64,000 nt of DNA, taken from Dolomitihabitans soli. GTDB lineage: Bacteria; Actinomycetota; Actinomycetes; Streptosporangiales; Streptosporangiaceae. Below the pieces are notes generated by a model, which was given only the letters and a program-made list of their open reading frames with translations, was not told the origin of the DNA and searched no databases. The first letter of the stretch is position 1, and each line of letters opens with the position of its first letter. Of the stretch, positions 49,118 to 58,225 are shown one piece after another. The stretch spans positions 343,335 through 407,334 of the forward strand of contig NZ_JAKNTW010000010.1 of assembly GCF_022213955.1 (NCBI RefSeq), read 5' to 3'. Position numbers and translations under genes: made by a program.

Positions 49118-51316
49118 TTACTTGCCCGGATCGGGGTCGCGGGGCAGGCCGAGCATGCGCTCGGCGATGATGTTGAGCTGGACTTCGGTGGTGCCGCCGT
49201 AGATGGTCATGGCACGGGTGGCGAGGACCGCGCGGTTCCAGTAGCCCGCGTCGCCGAGCTTCATGTCCGCAGCGATCACGGCCGAGGTGCCGAGCAGGCT
49301 GACCGCGCACTCCGACACGTGCTGGGCGTGCGAGGTGGACAGCAGCTTGCGCACCGACGCCTCCCCGCCCGGCTCCGCGCCCGCGAGTTGCTTGAGCGTC
49401 ACCCGCAGGGACAACGCGTTGATCGAGTGGGCCTCGCAGACCACGTTCGCGAGTTCCTGCCGCTCGGCCGCCGTCAGTTCCCTGCCGAGCCTGCCTGTCA
49501 GGCCGAGCAGGTCGGATACGGCCGCGCCGGTGCCACCCGACCCCGACGAGAGCGAGACCCGCTCGTTGGAGAGGGTGTTGCGCGCCACCCGCCAGCCGTT
49601 GTCGACCTCGCCGACGACCAGCTCGTCCGGGATGAAGACGTCGTCGAGGAAGACCTCGTTGAACAGGTTCTCGCCGGTCATCTCGGTCAGCGGCCGCACC
49701 GTCACGCCGGGGGCCTTCATGTCGACCAGGAAGTAGGTGATGCCGTCGTGCTTGGGCTTGTCCGGGTTGGACCGGGCGATGCAGATGCCCCACTCCGCGA
49801 AGTGCGCGACGGAGGTCCAGATCTTCTGGCCGTTGAGCTTCCAGCCGCCCTCGACCCGATCCGCCTTCATCTGCACCGCCGCCAGGTCGGAGCCCGCGCC
49901 CGGCTCGCTGAACAGCTGGCACCAGATCATCTCGCCGCTCAGGGTGGCCGGCAGGAAGCGGTCCTGCTGCTCCTGCGTGCCGTACACGGCGATGGACGGC
50001 ACCACCCAGGCGCCGATGATCATCTGCGGCAGCTTGACCTTGGCCGCGCGCAGCTCCTGGTGGATGAGCACCTGCTCAAGCGGCGAGGCGCCCCGGCCCC
50101 ACGGCCTGGCCAGGTGCGACATCACGAACCCGCCCGTGGCCAGCGCCCGCTTCTGCTCCTTGCCCTCCAGCGCGGCGATCTCCGCGATCTCGGCACGGAG
50201 CCCGGCGCGCACCGAATCGGCCTCCGCCGGCAGGTCGATCTCCATCTCCCTGGAGACACCGTTGAGCGACAGCTCGGCGACGCTCTCCGCCCACTCGGCC
50301 GAGGAACCGAGCAGTGCGCGCAGCGTCAGCGCACGCCGGTAGTAGAGATGGGCGTCGTGCTCGAAGGTGTAGCCGATGCCGCCGAAGGTCTGGATCGCGT
50401 CCTTCGCGCACTGCACGGCCGCGTCCGGGGCCATCACGCCGGCCACGGCGGCGGCGAAGGCCAGTTCGTCGCCCTCGGCGCGGGTGGCGTCCCACACGGT
50501 GGCGCGGGCCTGCTCCAGCGCGACCAGCATCCGCGAGAGCTTGTGCTTGATGCCCTGGAACTGTCCGATGGGCCGCCCGAACTGCTCCCGGACCTTGGCG
50601 TAGTCGGACGCCGCCGCCACGCACCACGCCGCCACGCCGGTGGCCTCGGCGCCGAGCAGGATCGCCGCCAGCGTGTGGACCTGCGACCCCTTGAGCCCGT
50701 CGAGCACCCGCTCGGCGGGTACGGCGACCGCCTCGACCTCGACCTTGGCCACTCCCCTGGTGAGGTCGAGCGACTTCAGCGGCGTCACGGTGACGTCCTC
50801 CCGCGACAGGGCGATCCACTCCTCGCCGTTGTCCGTGCTCACCGGCAGTACGAGCACGTCGGCCAGCGCGGCGCCCAGCACCGGCTCCGCCGTACCCGTG
50901 ACGGTGAGGACGCCGTCGTCGTCGTGCGTGCCGGTGAGCGAGCCGCTGAACGCGACCGCACCCGTCAGGCCGCCCTCCGCCATCGCCGGAAGCAGCTCGG
51001 CGCGCGCCTTGCCGTCCGAGGCGAGGATCGCCGCGCTGGCCAGCACGCTCGGCACGTACGGCCCGGGCGCCACCCGCTCGGCCAGCGTCTCGATGGCGAC
51101 GGCCGCTTCGAGCAGACCGTACCCCGAGCCGCCGTGCTCCTCCGGCAGGTGCAGCCCGAGCAGTCCCTGCCCGGCGAGCCCCGCCCAGAATTCCGGCCGC
51201 TCCTCGGCCTCCGCGCCCACCGCCGCGCGAACCACTTCGGCGGGAATGTTCCGCTCGGCCCACCCGGCCACCGACTCCCGGAGCGCCTCGTGCTCCTCGC
51301 TCAACCCGATCGCCAT
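49118..51316 (-). CDS. two-domain acyl-CoA dehydrogenase (FadE6/FadE22/FadE34-like)
   Basis: Fusion of two acyl-CoA dehydrogenase domains, 732 residues, the size of mycobacterial FadE6, FadE22 and FadE34. Domain 1 (about 1-370) has GGIGYTFEHDAHLYYRR; domain 2 (about 385-732) has the FAD-binding phrase EPGAGSDLAAVQMKA, GQKIWTSVAHFAEW and the terminal YGGTTEVQLNIIAERMLGLPRDP. It would introduce a double bond into an acyl-CoA, perhaps a sterol-like or branched one. GGAGGG is 5 bases before the ATG, and a perfect 17-bp operator is 25 bp upstream. That operator is shared in sequence with the acyl-CoA ligase at 52208. Confidence 0.92.
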   Translation of the reverse strand: MAIGLSEEHEALRESVAGWAERNIPAEVVRAAVGAEAEERPEFWAGLAGQGLLGLHLPEEHGGSGYGLLEAAVAIETLAERVAPGPYVPSVLASAAILASDGKARAELLPAMAEGGLTGAVAFSGSLTGTHDDDGVLTVTGTAEPVLGAALADVLVLPVSTDNGEEWIALSREDVTVTPLKSLDLTRGVAKVEVEAVAVPAERVLDGLKGSQVHTLAAILLGAEATGVAAWCVAAASDYAKVREQFGRPIGQFQGIKHKLSRMLVALEQARATVWDATRAEGDELAFAAAVAGVMAPDAAVQCAKDAIQTFGGIGYTFEHDAHLYYRRALTLRALLGSSAEWAESVAELSLNGVSREMEIDLPAEADSVRAGLRAEIAEIAALEGKEQKRALATGGFVMSHLARPWGRGASPLEQVLIHQELRAAKVKLPQMIIGAWVVPSIAVYGTQEQQDRFLPATLSGEMIWCQLFSEPGAGSDLAAVQMKADRVEGGWKLNGQKIWTSVAHFAEWGICIARSNPDKPKHDGITYFLVDMKAPGVTVRPLTEMTGENLFNEVFLDDVFIPDELVVGEVDNGWRVARNTLSNERVSLSSGSGGTGAAVSDLLGLTGRLGRELTAAERQELANVVCEAHSINALSLRVTLKQLAGAEPGGEASVRKLLSTSHAQHVSECAVSLLGTSAVIAADMKLGDAGYWNRAVLATRAMTIYGGTTEVQLNIIAERMLGLPRDPDPGK

Positions 51317-51340
51317 ATCAACCCTCCGCTTGGCTCGTTC

Positions 51341-51357
51341 CCAGAATCATATTCTGG
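51341..51357. promoter_or_regulatory. 17-bp operator upstream of the acyl-CoA dehydrogenase
   Basis: CCAGAAT-CAT-ATTCTGG is a perfect inverted repeat with 7-bp arms, 25 bp before the dehydrogenase start. Its core CAGAAT-N3-ATTCTG is the same as that at 52180-52196. Probably the site of a TetR-type fatty-acid regulator encoded elsewhere. Confidence 0.65.
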
Positions 51358-51438
51358 AACATCCTTCCACCGCGAGCCCGCGTCTGCCCCGCACCACCAA
51401 AACGGGATCCTTCGGGGGCCGGGACGGCGAAACGAGGG

Positions 51439-52086
51439 TCAGGCGGGCTGGTCGCCGGAGAACACCAGGAAGATCAGGAACACGATGACCACCGTCACCA
51501 GCGTGCCGCCGACGCCGTACACGACCCTGATCGGCACGTCGCCGATCCGCTGCATCAGCCGGTCGGCCACCCCCCGGCCGCGCGGCCCCCTCGCCCCGGC
51601 GGGCCGCTCCGGAGAGGGCGCAGGCACCGGCCCCCGCTTGAGCCAGGGCGCTTCCCGCTCGGCCCAAGACGCCTTCCGCTCGAACTGGGGCGGCTCCTGC
51701 GCGAACCGAGGCGGTTCTTCCTGCGCGAAGCGGGACGATCCCTGCGGAAACCGAGGCAGTTCCTGCGCGAACCGGGGCGCCTCCTGGGCAGGACGGGGCG
51801 GTTCCTGGGTGAACCGGGGCGCCTCCTGCGCGAACCGGGGCGCTTCCTGCTGGCGCCGTGGCGGTTCTGGGAGCCGGGGGCCTTCCTGCCGGAACGGCCC
51901 GGCGGACGGCTGGCGGAGGAACGTCAGAGTCTGCTCACCTTCTCCGAGGTCTGATTCAGGGGGCGCGCCCGGCGGCGGAGGGCCGGTCGGGCCGATGCGC
52001 GGCATCGGTGTGGTGACATCCTCGGGAGGCAGGGAGGGACGCTCGTGATCACGGCGCCCCGAGGGGTCTTCTCCGACGTCCGCCAT
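51439..52086 (-). CDS. proline-rich protein with C-terminal membrane anchor
   Basis: Unknown protein of 215 residues. Residues 1-155 are polar and probably disordered, rich in Pro, Glu, Gln, Arg and Phe, with about nine copies of a loose PRFAQEA unit encoded by decayed tandem repeats (about 51700-51860). Residues ~185-208 form one hydrophobic helix ([21 protein letters not shown]) followed by a very short tail, so it would be a tail-anchored protein with its bulk inside the cell. No ribosome site; start by position. No function can be given. It sits between two beta-oxidation genes but need not belong with them. Confidence 0.65.
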   Translation of the reverse strand: MADVGEDPSGRRDHERPSLPPEDVTTPMPRIGPTGPPPPGAPPESDLGEGEQTLTFLRQPSAGPFRQEGPRLPEPPRRQQEAPRFAQEAPRFTQEPPRPAQEAPRFAQELPRFPQGSSRFAQEEPPRFAQEPPQFERKASWAEREAPWLKRGPVPAPSPERPAGARGPRGRGVADRLMQRIGDVPIRVVYGVGGTLVTVVIVFLIFLVFSGDQPA

Positions 52087-52179
52087 GACCAAAAGGCTAT
52101 GTCACACGGGTCCGCGCCGCGCCCTGTCGCCGAGAGGCATCCAGATGCGGCCCAGGTCACCGGCGCTCCCCTGTCATCA

Positions 52180-52196
52180 ACAGAATGAAATTCTGT
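52180..52196. promoter_or_regulatory. 17-bp operator upstream of the acyl-CoA ligase
   Basis: ACAGAAT-GAA-ATTCTGT is a perfect inverted repeat, 11 bp before the ligase ATG. TATGGT (52196-52201), a -10-like box 6 bases before the ATG, overlaps its last base, so the mRNA may be leaderless and the operator would cover the promoter. Same core as 51341-51357. Confidence 0.65.
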
Positions 52197-52207
52197 ATGG
52201 TCTCCCC

Positions 52208-53686
52208 ATGAACGGCTTCTTCGAGATCGCCGCCGCCGACCCGGAACGCCCCGCCGTCTCCGGGCTCACCTACGGCGAACTGCTCGGCCGGGTCAACCAG
52301 GCGTCCAACGGCCTCCTCTCGCTCGGCTGCGTGCCGGGCGACACCGTCGTCACCGTGCTGCCCAACGGAGCCGACGCGATCACCATGATGCTCGCGACCT
52401 ACCAGATCGGGACCTACCTGGTCCCGGTCAACTGGCACTACACGGCCGAGGAGATCGGCTACATCCTCGCCGACTGCTCCGCCAGGGCCGTCGTCACCTG
52501 CGAGGCGTACGCGCACACCGTACCCGAGACGGCGATCCCGCCGGGCACCGCACGGTTCGCCGGGATCGGCGACCTATTGGACGGCCGGCCGACGACGGCG
52601 CCCGCCCACCGGCGCGCGGGCTCGATGATGCTCTACACCTCCGGCACGACCGGAAAGCCCAAGGGCGTCCGAAGGCGGCTGCTCGACCTCACACCCGAGG
52701 ACCTGTATCCCATCCTGATGCGCAAGAGCTGGCGGCACTTCGGCCTGCCCGAGGGCGGGGTGCACCTGGTCGCGTCACAGCTCTACCACTCCGCCCCGTA
52801 CGGCCAGGCCATGATGGCCCTGCAACTCGGCCATTCGATCATCGCGCCGGAGCGCTTCGACGCGGCGGAGACGCTGGAGCTCATCGAGCGACACCGGGTG
52901 ACCAACACGTTCATGGTGCCGACCATGTTCCACCGGCTGCTGACCCTGCCGCGCGGCGATCACGACCTGTCGTCGCTGACCCGGCTCTACCACGGGGCCG
53001 CGCCCTGCCCGCCCGCCACCAAGCAGGCGATGATCGACTGGCTGGGGCCGGTGCTGTGGGAGTACTACGGCTCGACGGAGGCGGCGGTCGCCACGATGGT
53101 CTCCTCCCAGGAGTGGCTGGCGCGGCCGGGAACCGTGGGCCGGGCGCTCGACGGGATGGCGTTCACGATCCTCGACGACGAGGGCCGGGAGTTGCCCGCC
53201 GGGGAGCCCGGCCTGGTCTACATCAGCGGCGTCAACCGGTTCGAGTACCACGGTGACCCGTCGAAGACGGCCGCCACCATGCGCGGCCGTCTCTACACGC
53301 CGGGCGACATCGGCTACCTCGACGACGACGGCTACCTGTTCCTCTGCGACCGCCGGACCGACCTGATCATCTCGGGCGGCGTCAACATCTACCCGGCCGA
53401 GATCGAGGCCGTGCTGCTCGAACATCCGGCGGTGGCCGACGTCGCGGTGATCGGCGTGCCCGACGAGGAGTGGGGGCACAAGGTGGTCGCGCTCGTCGAG
53501 CCGGAGCCCGCCTCCGCGCCGGGACCGGAGCTGACGGCCGCGCTGCTGGATCACTGCGCGCCCCGGCTGGCCCGGCTCAAACACCCGCGCCTCATCGAGT
53601 ACCGGGAGCGGTTGCCGCGCACCCCGACGGGCAAGCTCAGCAGGAGCGGCCTGCGCGACGGGTATCTGACAGGTGACCCTGGGTAG
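52208..53686 (+). CDS. acyl-CoA synthetase (FadD family)
   Basis: ANL-superfamily acyl-CoA ligase of 492 residues from ATG 52208 ([17 protein letters not shown]). Motifs: [16 protein letters not shown] (ATP P-loop, about residue 140), [10 protein letters not shown] (adenylate binding), [20 protein letters not shown], and the C-terminal catalytic Lys in [13 protein letters not shown]. It is close in style to the ligase at 23127 and shares an operator sequence with the two-domain acyl-CoA dehydrogenase 900 bp away, so the two probably work in one catabolic pathway. An in-frame upstream start would run through the operator. Confidence 0.9.
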   Translation: MNGFFEIAAADPERPAVSGLTYGELLGRVNQASNGLLSLGCVPGDTVVTVLPNGADAITMMLATYQIGTYLVPVNWHYTAEEIGYILADCSARAVVTCEAYAHTVPETAIPPGTARFAGIGDLLDGRPTTAPAHRRAGSMMLYTSGTTGKPKGVRRRLLDLTPEDLYPILMRKSWRHFGLPEGGVHLVASQLYHSAPYGQAMMALQLGHSIIAPERFDAAETLELIERHRVTNTFMVPTMFHRLLTLPRGDHDLSSLTRLYHGAAPCPPATKQAMIDWLGPVLWEYYGSTEAAVATMVSSQEWLARPGTVGRALDGMAFTILDDEGRELPAGEPGLVYISGVNRFEYHGDPSKTAATMRGRLYTPGDIGYLDDDGYLFLCDRRTDLIISGGVNIYPAEIEAVLLEHPAVADVAVIGVPDEEWGHKVVALVEPEPASAPGPELTAALLDHCAPRLARLKHPRLIEYRERLPRTPTGKLSRSGLRDGYLTGDPG

Positions 53687-53695
53687 TAGCCCTGC

Positions 53696-54769
53696 ATGGG
53701 GAATGTGACTCGTCGTGTCGGAATCGTCGCCGCCGCGCTCATGGTGGCAGCGGGCTGTGGCGTCACCCAGTCGTCCGCACCGGCCACGCCACCGGCGAGC
53801 ACGCCGGCGGCGAGTCCGTCCCCGACGCCGGCGAACGGCGCGATGGCCCTGGAGGACACCTACGAGCAGGTCATCGCCAACGTGCTGCCCTCCATCGTGC
53901 AGATCACCACGAAGACCGGCCTCGGCTCCGGCGTCGTCTACGACACCGGCGGGCACATCATCACCAACGCCCACGTGGTCGGGCAGGCCGAGACCTTCGA
54001 GGTGACACCGGCCACCGGCGGTTCGCCGAGAAACGCGAAGCTGGTCAAGTCCTTCCCCGACGGCGACCTCGCGGTGATCAAAGTGGACGACCCCGCCAAG
54101 CTGGTCCCCGCCAAATTCGGCGACTCGGCGAAGCTCAGGGTCGGCCAGATGGTGCTGGCCATGGGCAACCCGCTGGGCCTGTCCGGCAGCGTGACCAACG
54201 GCATCGTCTCCGCGCTCGGCCGTACGGTCACCGAGCCGGCGGAGGCGGGGTCGCCCGAGGCCACGATCGTCGACGCGGTCCAGACCTCGGCCGCGATCAA
54301 CCCGGGCAACAGCGGCGGAGCGCTGGTCAACCTGTCGGGCGAGGTCATCGGCATTCCCACGCTCGTCGCCGCCGACCCTCAGGCGGGCGCCGCCGCCACC
54401 GGCATCGGCTTCGCGATCCCCAGCAACACCGCCACCGACATCGCCCGCCAGATCGTCACGAGCGGGAAGGTCACCAACACCCGGCGGGCCGCGCTGGGCA
54501 TCACCGCCAGCGTGGTCGTCGGCCCCGACGGCCAGCCGGCCGGAGTGAACGTCATCCGCGTGACCCCGGGCGAGGGCGCCGACAAGGCGGGCATCGAGCC
54601 GGGCGACGTGATCGTCGCGGTCAACGGCGAGGAGACCCCGACCACCTCGGCCCTGACGGAGGTCCTGGCCTCCCAGCGCCCAGGCGACAAGGCCAAGGTC
54701 GAAGTCCTGCACCCCGACGGCACCACCACGACCGTCACCGCCACCCTCAGCGAACTGCCGGGCAGCTGA
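53696..54769 (+). CDS. HtrA/DegP-like serine protease with PDZ domain, lipoprotein
   Basis: Trypsin-like protease of 357 residues. The signal peptide ends in a lipobox (MVAAGC, Cys near residue 21), then a Ser/Pro/Ala linker to about 50. The catalytic triad is His in IITNAHVVG, Asp in DGDLAVIKV and Ser in NPGNSGGALV; a PDZ domain (about 265-350, GIEPGDVIVAVNGEE) follows. HtrA proteins degrade or refold damaged exported proteins. It is anchored to the outer face of the membrane. It starts 9 bp after the ligase stop; whether they share a transcript is unclear. Confidence 0.93.
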   Translation: MGNVTRRVGIVAAALMVAAGCGVTQSSAPATPPASTPAASPSPTPANGAMALEDTYEQVIANVLPSIVQITTKTGLGSGVVYDTGGHIITNAHVVGQAETFEVTPATGGSPRNAKLVKSFPDGDLAVIKVDDPAKLVPAKFGDSAKLRVGQMVLAMGNPLGLSGSVTNGIVSALGRTVTEPAEAGSPEATIVDAVQTSAAINPGNSGGALVNLSGEVIGIPTLVAADPQAGAAATGIGFAIPSNTATDIARQIVTSGKVTNTRRAALGITASVVVGPDGQPAGVNVIRVTPGEGADKAGIEPGDVIVAVNGEETPTTSALTEVLASQRPGDKAKVEVLHPDGTTTTVTATLSELPGS

Positions 54770-54860
54770 AGGCATCCCACTGCGACGAGGCGAAGTACAG
54801 CCTTTGGCCTGTACGGATCCTTAGCGTCGCAAAGGAACTCAAGGGCGGTTTCGGCAAGCC

Positions 54861-55472
54861 TCAGCGACGCGGGCGCAGACCGTTGAGAGCGGTCTTGACG
54901 ATGCTGTCGGCATAGCCGGGGGTGAGCGCTCCGCCGCGCTGGAGCCATCGGTTGAGCAGCGGTCCCCAAAGCAGGTCGACGGCCACGTCGAGATCGAGGT
55001 CCTCGGCCAGTTGCCCGGCCCGCTGGGCGCTGCGCAGTCGTTGTTTCTTCAGCTCTCTCATCGGGCCGCCCAGTCGTTCCGCGTAGAAAGCGGCAAGCGC
55101 CGGATCGTGCGTTATTTCAGTGTTCAGGGCGCGCATCGGCTCGTCGTAGCGCGGATCGTTGAGCTCTTCGATCGTGGCTCGGAGTACCGCCTTCAGGTCT
55201 GCCTCCAGATCACCGGTGTCGGGCAGGGCGGTTTCTCCGCCGTCTGGTTGCTCACTGAGCATGAGGAACGCATCGAAGAGCACCGCCCCCTTCGAGGGCC
55301 ACCAGCGGTAGATCGTCTGCTTGCCGACACCGGCCCGGGCTGCGATGCCCTCGATGTTCAGCTTGGCGTATCCCACCTCCTGCACCAACTCGAAGGCTGC
55401 GGCGAGGATGGCCCGCCGGGAGGCCTCGTTCCGGCGGGTCGTGTGGGAGGAGGGCTTGCGCTGTGTCGTCAT
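54861..55472 (-). CDS. TetR-family transcriptional regulator
   Basis: TetR regulator of 203 residues. The N-terminal helix-turn-helix (about 17-60) reads AAFELVQEVGYAKLNIEGIA then GVGKQTIYRWWPSKGAVL; the C-terminal helical domain would bind a ligand. The QTIYRWWPSK form marks the AcrR/TetR_C_16-like group. It is divergent from the SDR gene, and the 131-bp gap holds two inverted repeats sharing the half-site AGACGG/CCGTCT or similar, probably its operators. Confidence 0.93.
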   Translation of the reverse strand: MTTQRKPSSHTTRRNEASRRAILAAAFELVQEVGYAKLNIEGIAARAGVGKQTIYRWWPSKGAVLFDAFLMLSEQPDGGETALPDTGDLEADLKAVLRATIEELNDPRYDEPMRALNTEITHDPALAAFYAERLGGPMRELKKQRLRSAQRAGQLAEDLDLDVAVDLLWGPLLNRWLQRGGALTPGYADSIVKTALNGLRPRR

Positions 55473-55500
55473 GCCGTAAACCTAACAAACGAACGAGACG

Positions 55501-55513
55501 AGACGGTCCGTCT
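55501..55513. promoter_or_regulatory. TetR operator candidate 1
   Basis: AGACGG-T-CCGTCT is a 13-bp inverted repeat 29 bp from the tetR start, placed for autoregulation. It is preceded by GAGACG direct repeats shared with the second site. Confidence 0.5.
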
Positions 55514-55553
55514 TGACTCGACAAAGGGGGTCCGGTACCGTCACTCTTCGAGA

Positions 55554-55570
55554 CGAGACGGATCGTCTCG
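55554..55570. promoter_or_regulatory. TetR operator candidate 2
   Basis: CGAGACG-GAT-CGTCTCG is a perfect 17-bp inverted repeat 34 bp before the SDR start; an overlapping longer pair, TTCGAGACG and CGTCTCGAA, spans 55547-55572. Likely the main repressor site for the SDR gene. Confidence 0.6.
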
Positions 55571-55603
55571 AAGAGAAGTACGCAACCGATCGGAGTTCTG
55601 CAT

Positions 55604-56464
55604 ATGCGCACCCCGGATACCGCCCCTACCCGCACCTGGTTCATCACGGGAGCCAGCCGCGGCCTGGGCCGTGCGTTCGCTCTCGCCGCGCTGGAGCGCG
55701 GCGATCAAGTGGCCGCCGCCGCCCGGACCATCACGCGACAGGACTTCGACGACCGGTACGGAGACCGGCTCCTTGCCCTTCCCCTGGACGTGACCGACCG
55801 CGACGCGGTGTTCGCCGCCGTGAACGCCGCCGTCGAGCACTTCGGCCGGCTCGACATCGTGGTGAACAATGCCGGGACCATGTCCTCGGGCATGGTCGAG
55901 GAGTTCACCGAGGCCGAGGCGCGCGCCCAACTGGAGGTCAATCTCTTCGGGGCGATGTGGGTCTGCCAGGCCGTCCTGCCGCACCTGCGTGCCCAGGCAT
56001 CCGGTCACATCGTGCAGGTCTCCAGCATCGCCGCCCTGGGTGGCTTCCCGAGCACCGGGATGTACAGCGCGAGCAAGTTCGCGCTGGAGGGCATGAGCGA
56101 GGCACTGGCGATGGAGGCCGCGCCGTTCGGCGTCAAGCTCAGCATCCTCCAGCCCGGCGGCTACTGGACCGACCTCTACACCAGCATGACGACGACGTCG
56201 CCTTCGGCGGAGTACGGCCCGTTGCGCGCCGAGTTGGAGAAGCAGTGGGGCGAGGGATCGATCGACAGTGAGCCGCGTCTGGCCGCCGAGGCACTGCTGA
56301 AGCTGGTCGACAGCGAAGACCCACCGCTGCGGATGCTGCTCGGCAGCATGGTCTACGATCTGGCTTTCGACATCTCCCGCCGGCGGATGGAGACCTGGGC
56401 CGCCTGGGAGCAGGTCAGCCGCGCCGCCGAACACGCCGTACCGGCCCCCGAAACCGCCGGTTGA
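55604..56464 (+). CDS. short-chain dehydrogenase/reductase
   Basis: Classical SDR of 286 residues. The cofactor motif is TGASRGLGRAFALAA, the NNAG motif is VVNNAGTM, the active-site Ser lies in VSSIAALGG and the Tyr-x3-Lys in YSASKFALEG. Family members reduce or oxidise ketones and alcohols using NAD(P)H. Divergent TetR control suggests induction by a small hydrophobic compound. The FAD monooxygenase gene follows 220 bp later in the same direction and may share the inducer. Confidence 0.92.
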   Translation: MRTPDTAPTRTWFITGASRGLGRAFALAALERGDQVAAAARTITRQDFDDRYGDRLLALPLDVTDRDAVFAAVNAAVEHFGRLDIVVNNAGTMSSGMVEEFTEAEARAQLEVNLFGAMWVCQAVLPHLRAQASGHIVQVSSIAALGGFPSTGMYSASKFALEGMSEALAMEAAPFGVKLSILQPGGYWTDLYTSMTTTSPSAEYGPLRAELEKQWGEGSIDSEPRLAAEALLKLVDSEDPPLRMLLGSMVYDLAFDISRRRMETWAAWEQVSRAAEHAVPAPETAG

Positions 56465-56683
56465 CCGGCGGACCGGCGTCAACACCGGCCTTTCCGACAC
56501 CAGAACCGCCGCACCGGCAGCTCCGCCGAGTCCACTCGGCCATGCCGACATCAGGAGGACGCTCATATGCGCATCGGTCATCCCTCATCCGGCACCCAAC
56601 CCGTCCCTGCCGAAACCCGCGGAAACGTTGGCGGCGACCGGGCCGCGCGCGGACGCGACGAAACCCCGCGAGAGGAGCGGCCG

Positions 56684-58204
56684 ATGACGGACGCCGATGT
56701 GATCATTGTGGGGGCCGGGCCGACCGGCCTGATGCTGGCCGCCGAACTTCGTCTGGCCGGGGTGCGACCGCTGGTGCTGGAGCGGCACCCGCAGCGCCGA
56801 GACACCCCCAAGGCCGGTGGTCTCGGCGGGCAGATCCTGGAGCTGCTGCGCTACCGAGGCCTGCTGGAACGATTCGAAGCAGCCTGCACCGGCCCTGCTC
56901 CGGCTCCTCGTTTCCCGTTCGGCGGGGTGCACCTGGACTTCACCCAGCTGGCAGATCCGCCGATGCATGCTTTGTCGCTACCGCAGCAGAAACTCGAGCG
57001 GCTGCTCGACGACCGCGCCGGCGAACTCGGTGTCGACATCCGCCGCGGACACCAGGTGGTCGGGGTGAGCCAGGACGACGCCGTGGTGAGGGTGGACGTG
57101 CGGGGCCCGGACGGGCCGTACCAGGTTTGCGCCCGTTACCTCGTGGGTTGCGACGGGGCACGCAGCCGGGTCCGTGACTGGGCCGCCATCGGCTTCCCCG
57201 GCACCACCTATCCAGAGGTCAACCGGCTGGCCCAGGTCACCCTGCCCGAGACGGTGACCAAACACGGCAACGGCGATCTCGAGGTCCCCGGCTTCGGCAC
57301 GATCCGCGCGGGTTTCACCCGGACGGACCACGGCCTCTTCGGAGTCGCCGCGTCGCCCGACTCCCGGTTCGTCTCCCTCTACACGATCGAAGACGAGACC
57401 ACCGAATACGACGACGACACACCGATGACCGTGACCGAACTCCAGGACAGCCTCCACCGCGTGCTCGGCGTGCGGTTGCCCGTGGGAGAAGCGATCCGGC
57501 TGTCGCGGTTCACCTTCAAGGCCCACCAGGCCGAGCGCTACCGCCACGGGCGGATCCTGCTGGCCGGTGATGCGGCGCACCTGTTCCCCGCCACCGGTGT
57601 GGCAATCAACGCCGGCATGCTGGATGCGGTCAACCTGGCATGGAAGCTGGCCGCCGACGTCCACGGCTGGGCGCCGACCGGCCTGCTGGACACCTACCAC
57701 GGCGAACGCCACCTCGCCGGCGCCCGCACCATGCTGCACACCCGAGCCCAGGTGGCACTGCGGCGCGGGCACGACCCGGCCGCCGAAGCACTCCGGGAAG
57801 TCTTCCAGGAACTACTCGCCGACGAGCAGCCGCTGCGCCGGATGGGAGCCCTTGTCGCCGGCACCGACATCCGCTACCCGATGCCCGGCTCCCACCACCA
57901 CCCGTTGGCCGGCACCTTCGCACCCGACCTCACCCTGCACACCGACCAGGGCATGACCAGTGTCGCGGAACTCATGCACACCGCTCGGCCCATCTTCCTC
58001 GACCTCGCCGACCGCCCGGACCTCCGCGAGACCGTGCGTGGCCGGGTCGAGATCCGTACCGCCAAGACCGATCAGCGACCGGCCGACGCCCTGCTGATCC
58101 GCCCGGACGCCCACATCGCCTGGGCCGCGACCATCGACGAACCCGCCGACACCGCCGCGCCCGCGCTGCGAGAAGCACTCTCCGCCTGGTTCGGCACACC
58201 CTGA
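56684..58204 (+). CDS. class A FAD-dependent aromatic monooxygenase
   Basis: Flavoprotein monooxygenase of 506 residues, similar in plan to polyketide hydroxylases (PgaE/MtmOIV) and rifampicin monooxygenase. Motifs: GAGPTGLMLAAEL (FAD), the DG motif VGCDGARSRVR, and the GD motif LLAGDAAHLFPATGV; a thioredoxin-like C-terminal domain follows residue ~400. I chose ATG 56684, with GGAG 6 bases upstream, because family members start just before the GxGxxG loop. ATG 56567 also has a good GGAGG and would add 39 residues. A detoxification or antibiotic-modifying role is possible, not shown. Confidence 0.9.
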   Translation: MTDADVIIVGAGPTGLMLAAELRLAGVRPLVLERHPQRRDTPKAGGLGGQILELLRYRGLLERFEAACTGPAPAPRFPFGGVHLDFTQLADPPMHALSLPQQKLERLLDDRAGELGVDIRRGHQVVGVSQDDAVVRVDVRGPDGPYQVCARYLVGCDGARSRVRDWAAIGFPGTTYPEVNRLAQVTLPETVTKHGNGDLEVPGFGTIRAGFTRTDHGLFGVAASPDSRFVSLYTIEDETTEYDDDTPMTVTELQDSLHRVLGVRLPVGEAIRLSRFTFKAHQAERYRHGRILLAGDAAHLFPATGVAINAGMLDAVNLAWKLAADVHGWAPTGLLDTYHGERHLAGARTMLHTRAQVALRRGHDPAAEALREVFQELLADEQPLRRMGALVAGTDIRYPMPGSHHHPLAGTFAPDLTLHTDQGMTSVAELMHTARPIFLDLADRPDLRETVRGRVEIRTAKTDQRPADALLIRPDAHIAWAATIDEPADTAAPALREALSAWFGTP

Positions 58205-58225
58205 AACGACGACCGGATCACCACA

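Noticed and set aside
56567..56683. A 39-residue N-terminal extension of the FAD monooxygenase
   Set aside because: ATG 56567 has a good ribosome site, but class A monooxygenases start just before the GxGxxG loop, the extension is polar and unlike any targeting signal, and ATG 56684 has its own ribosome site. It stays possible as a short leader.
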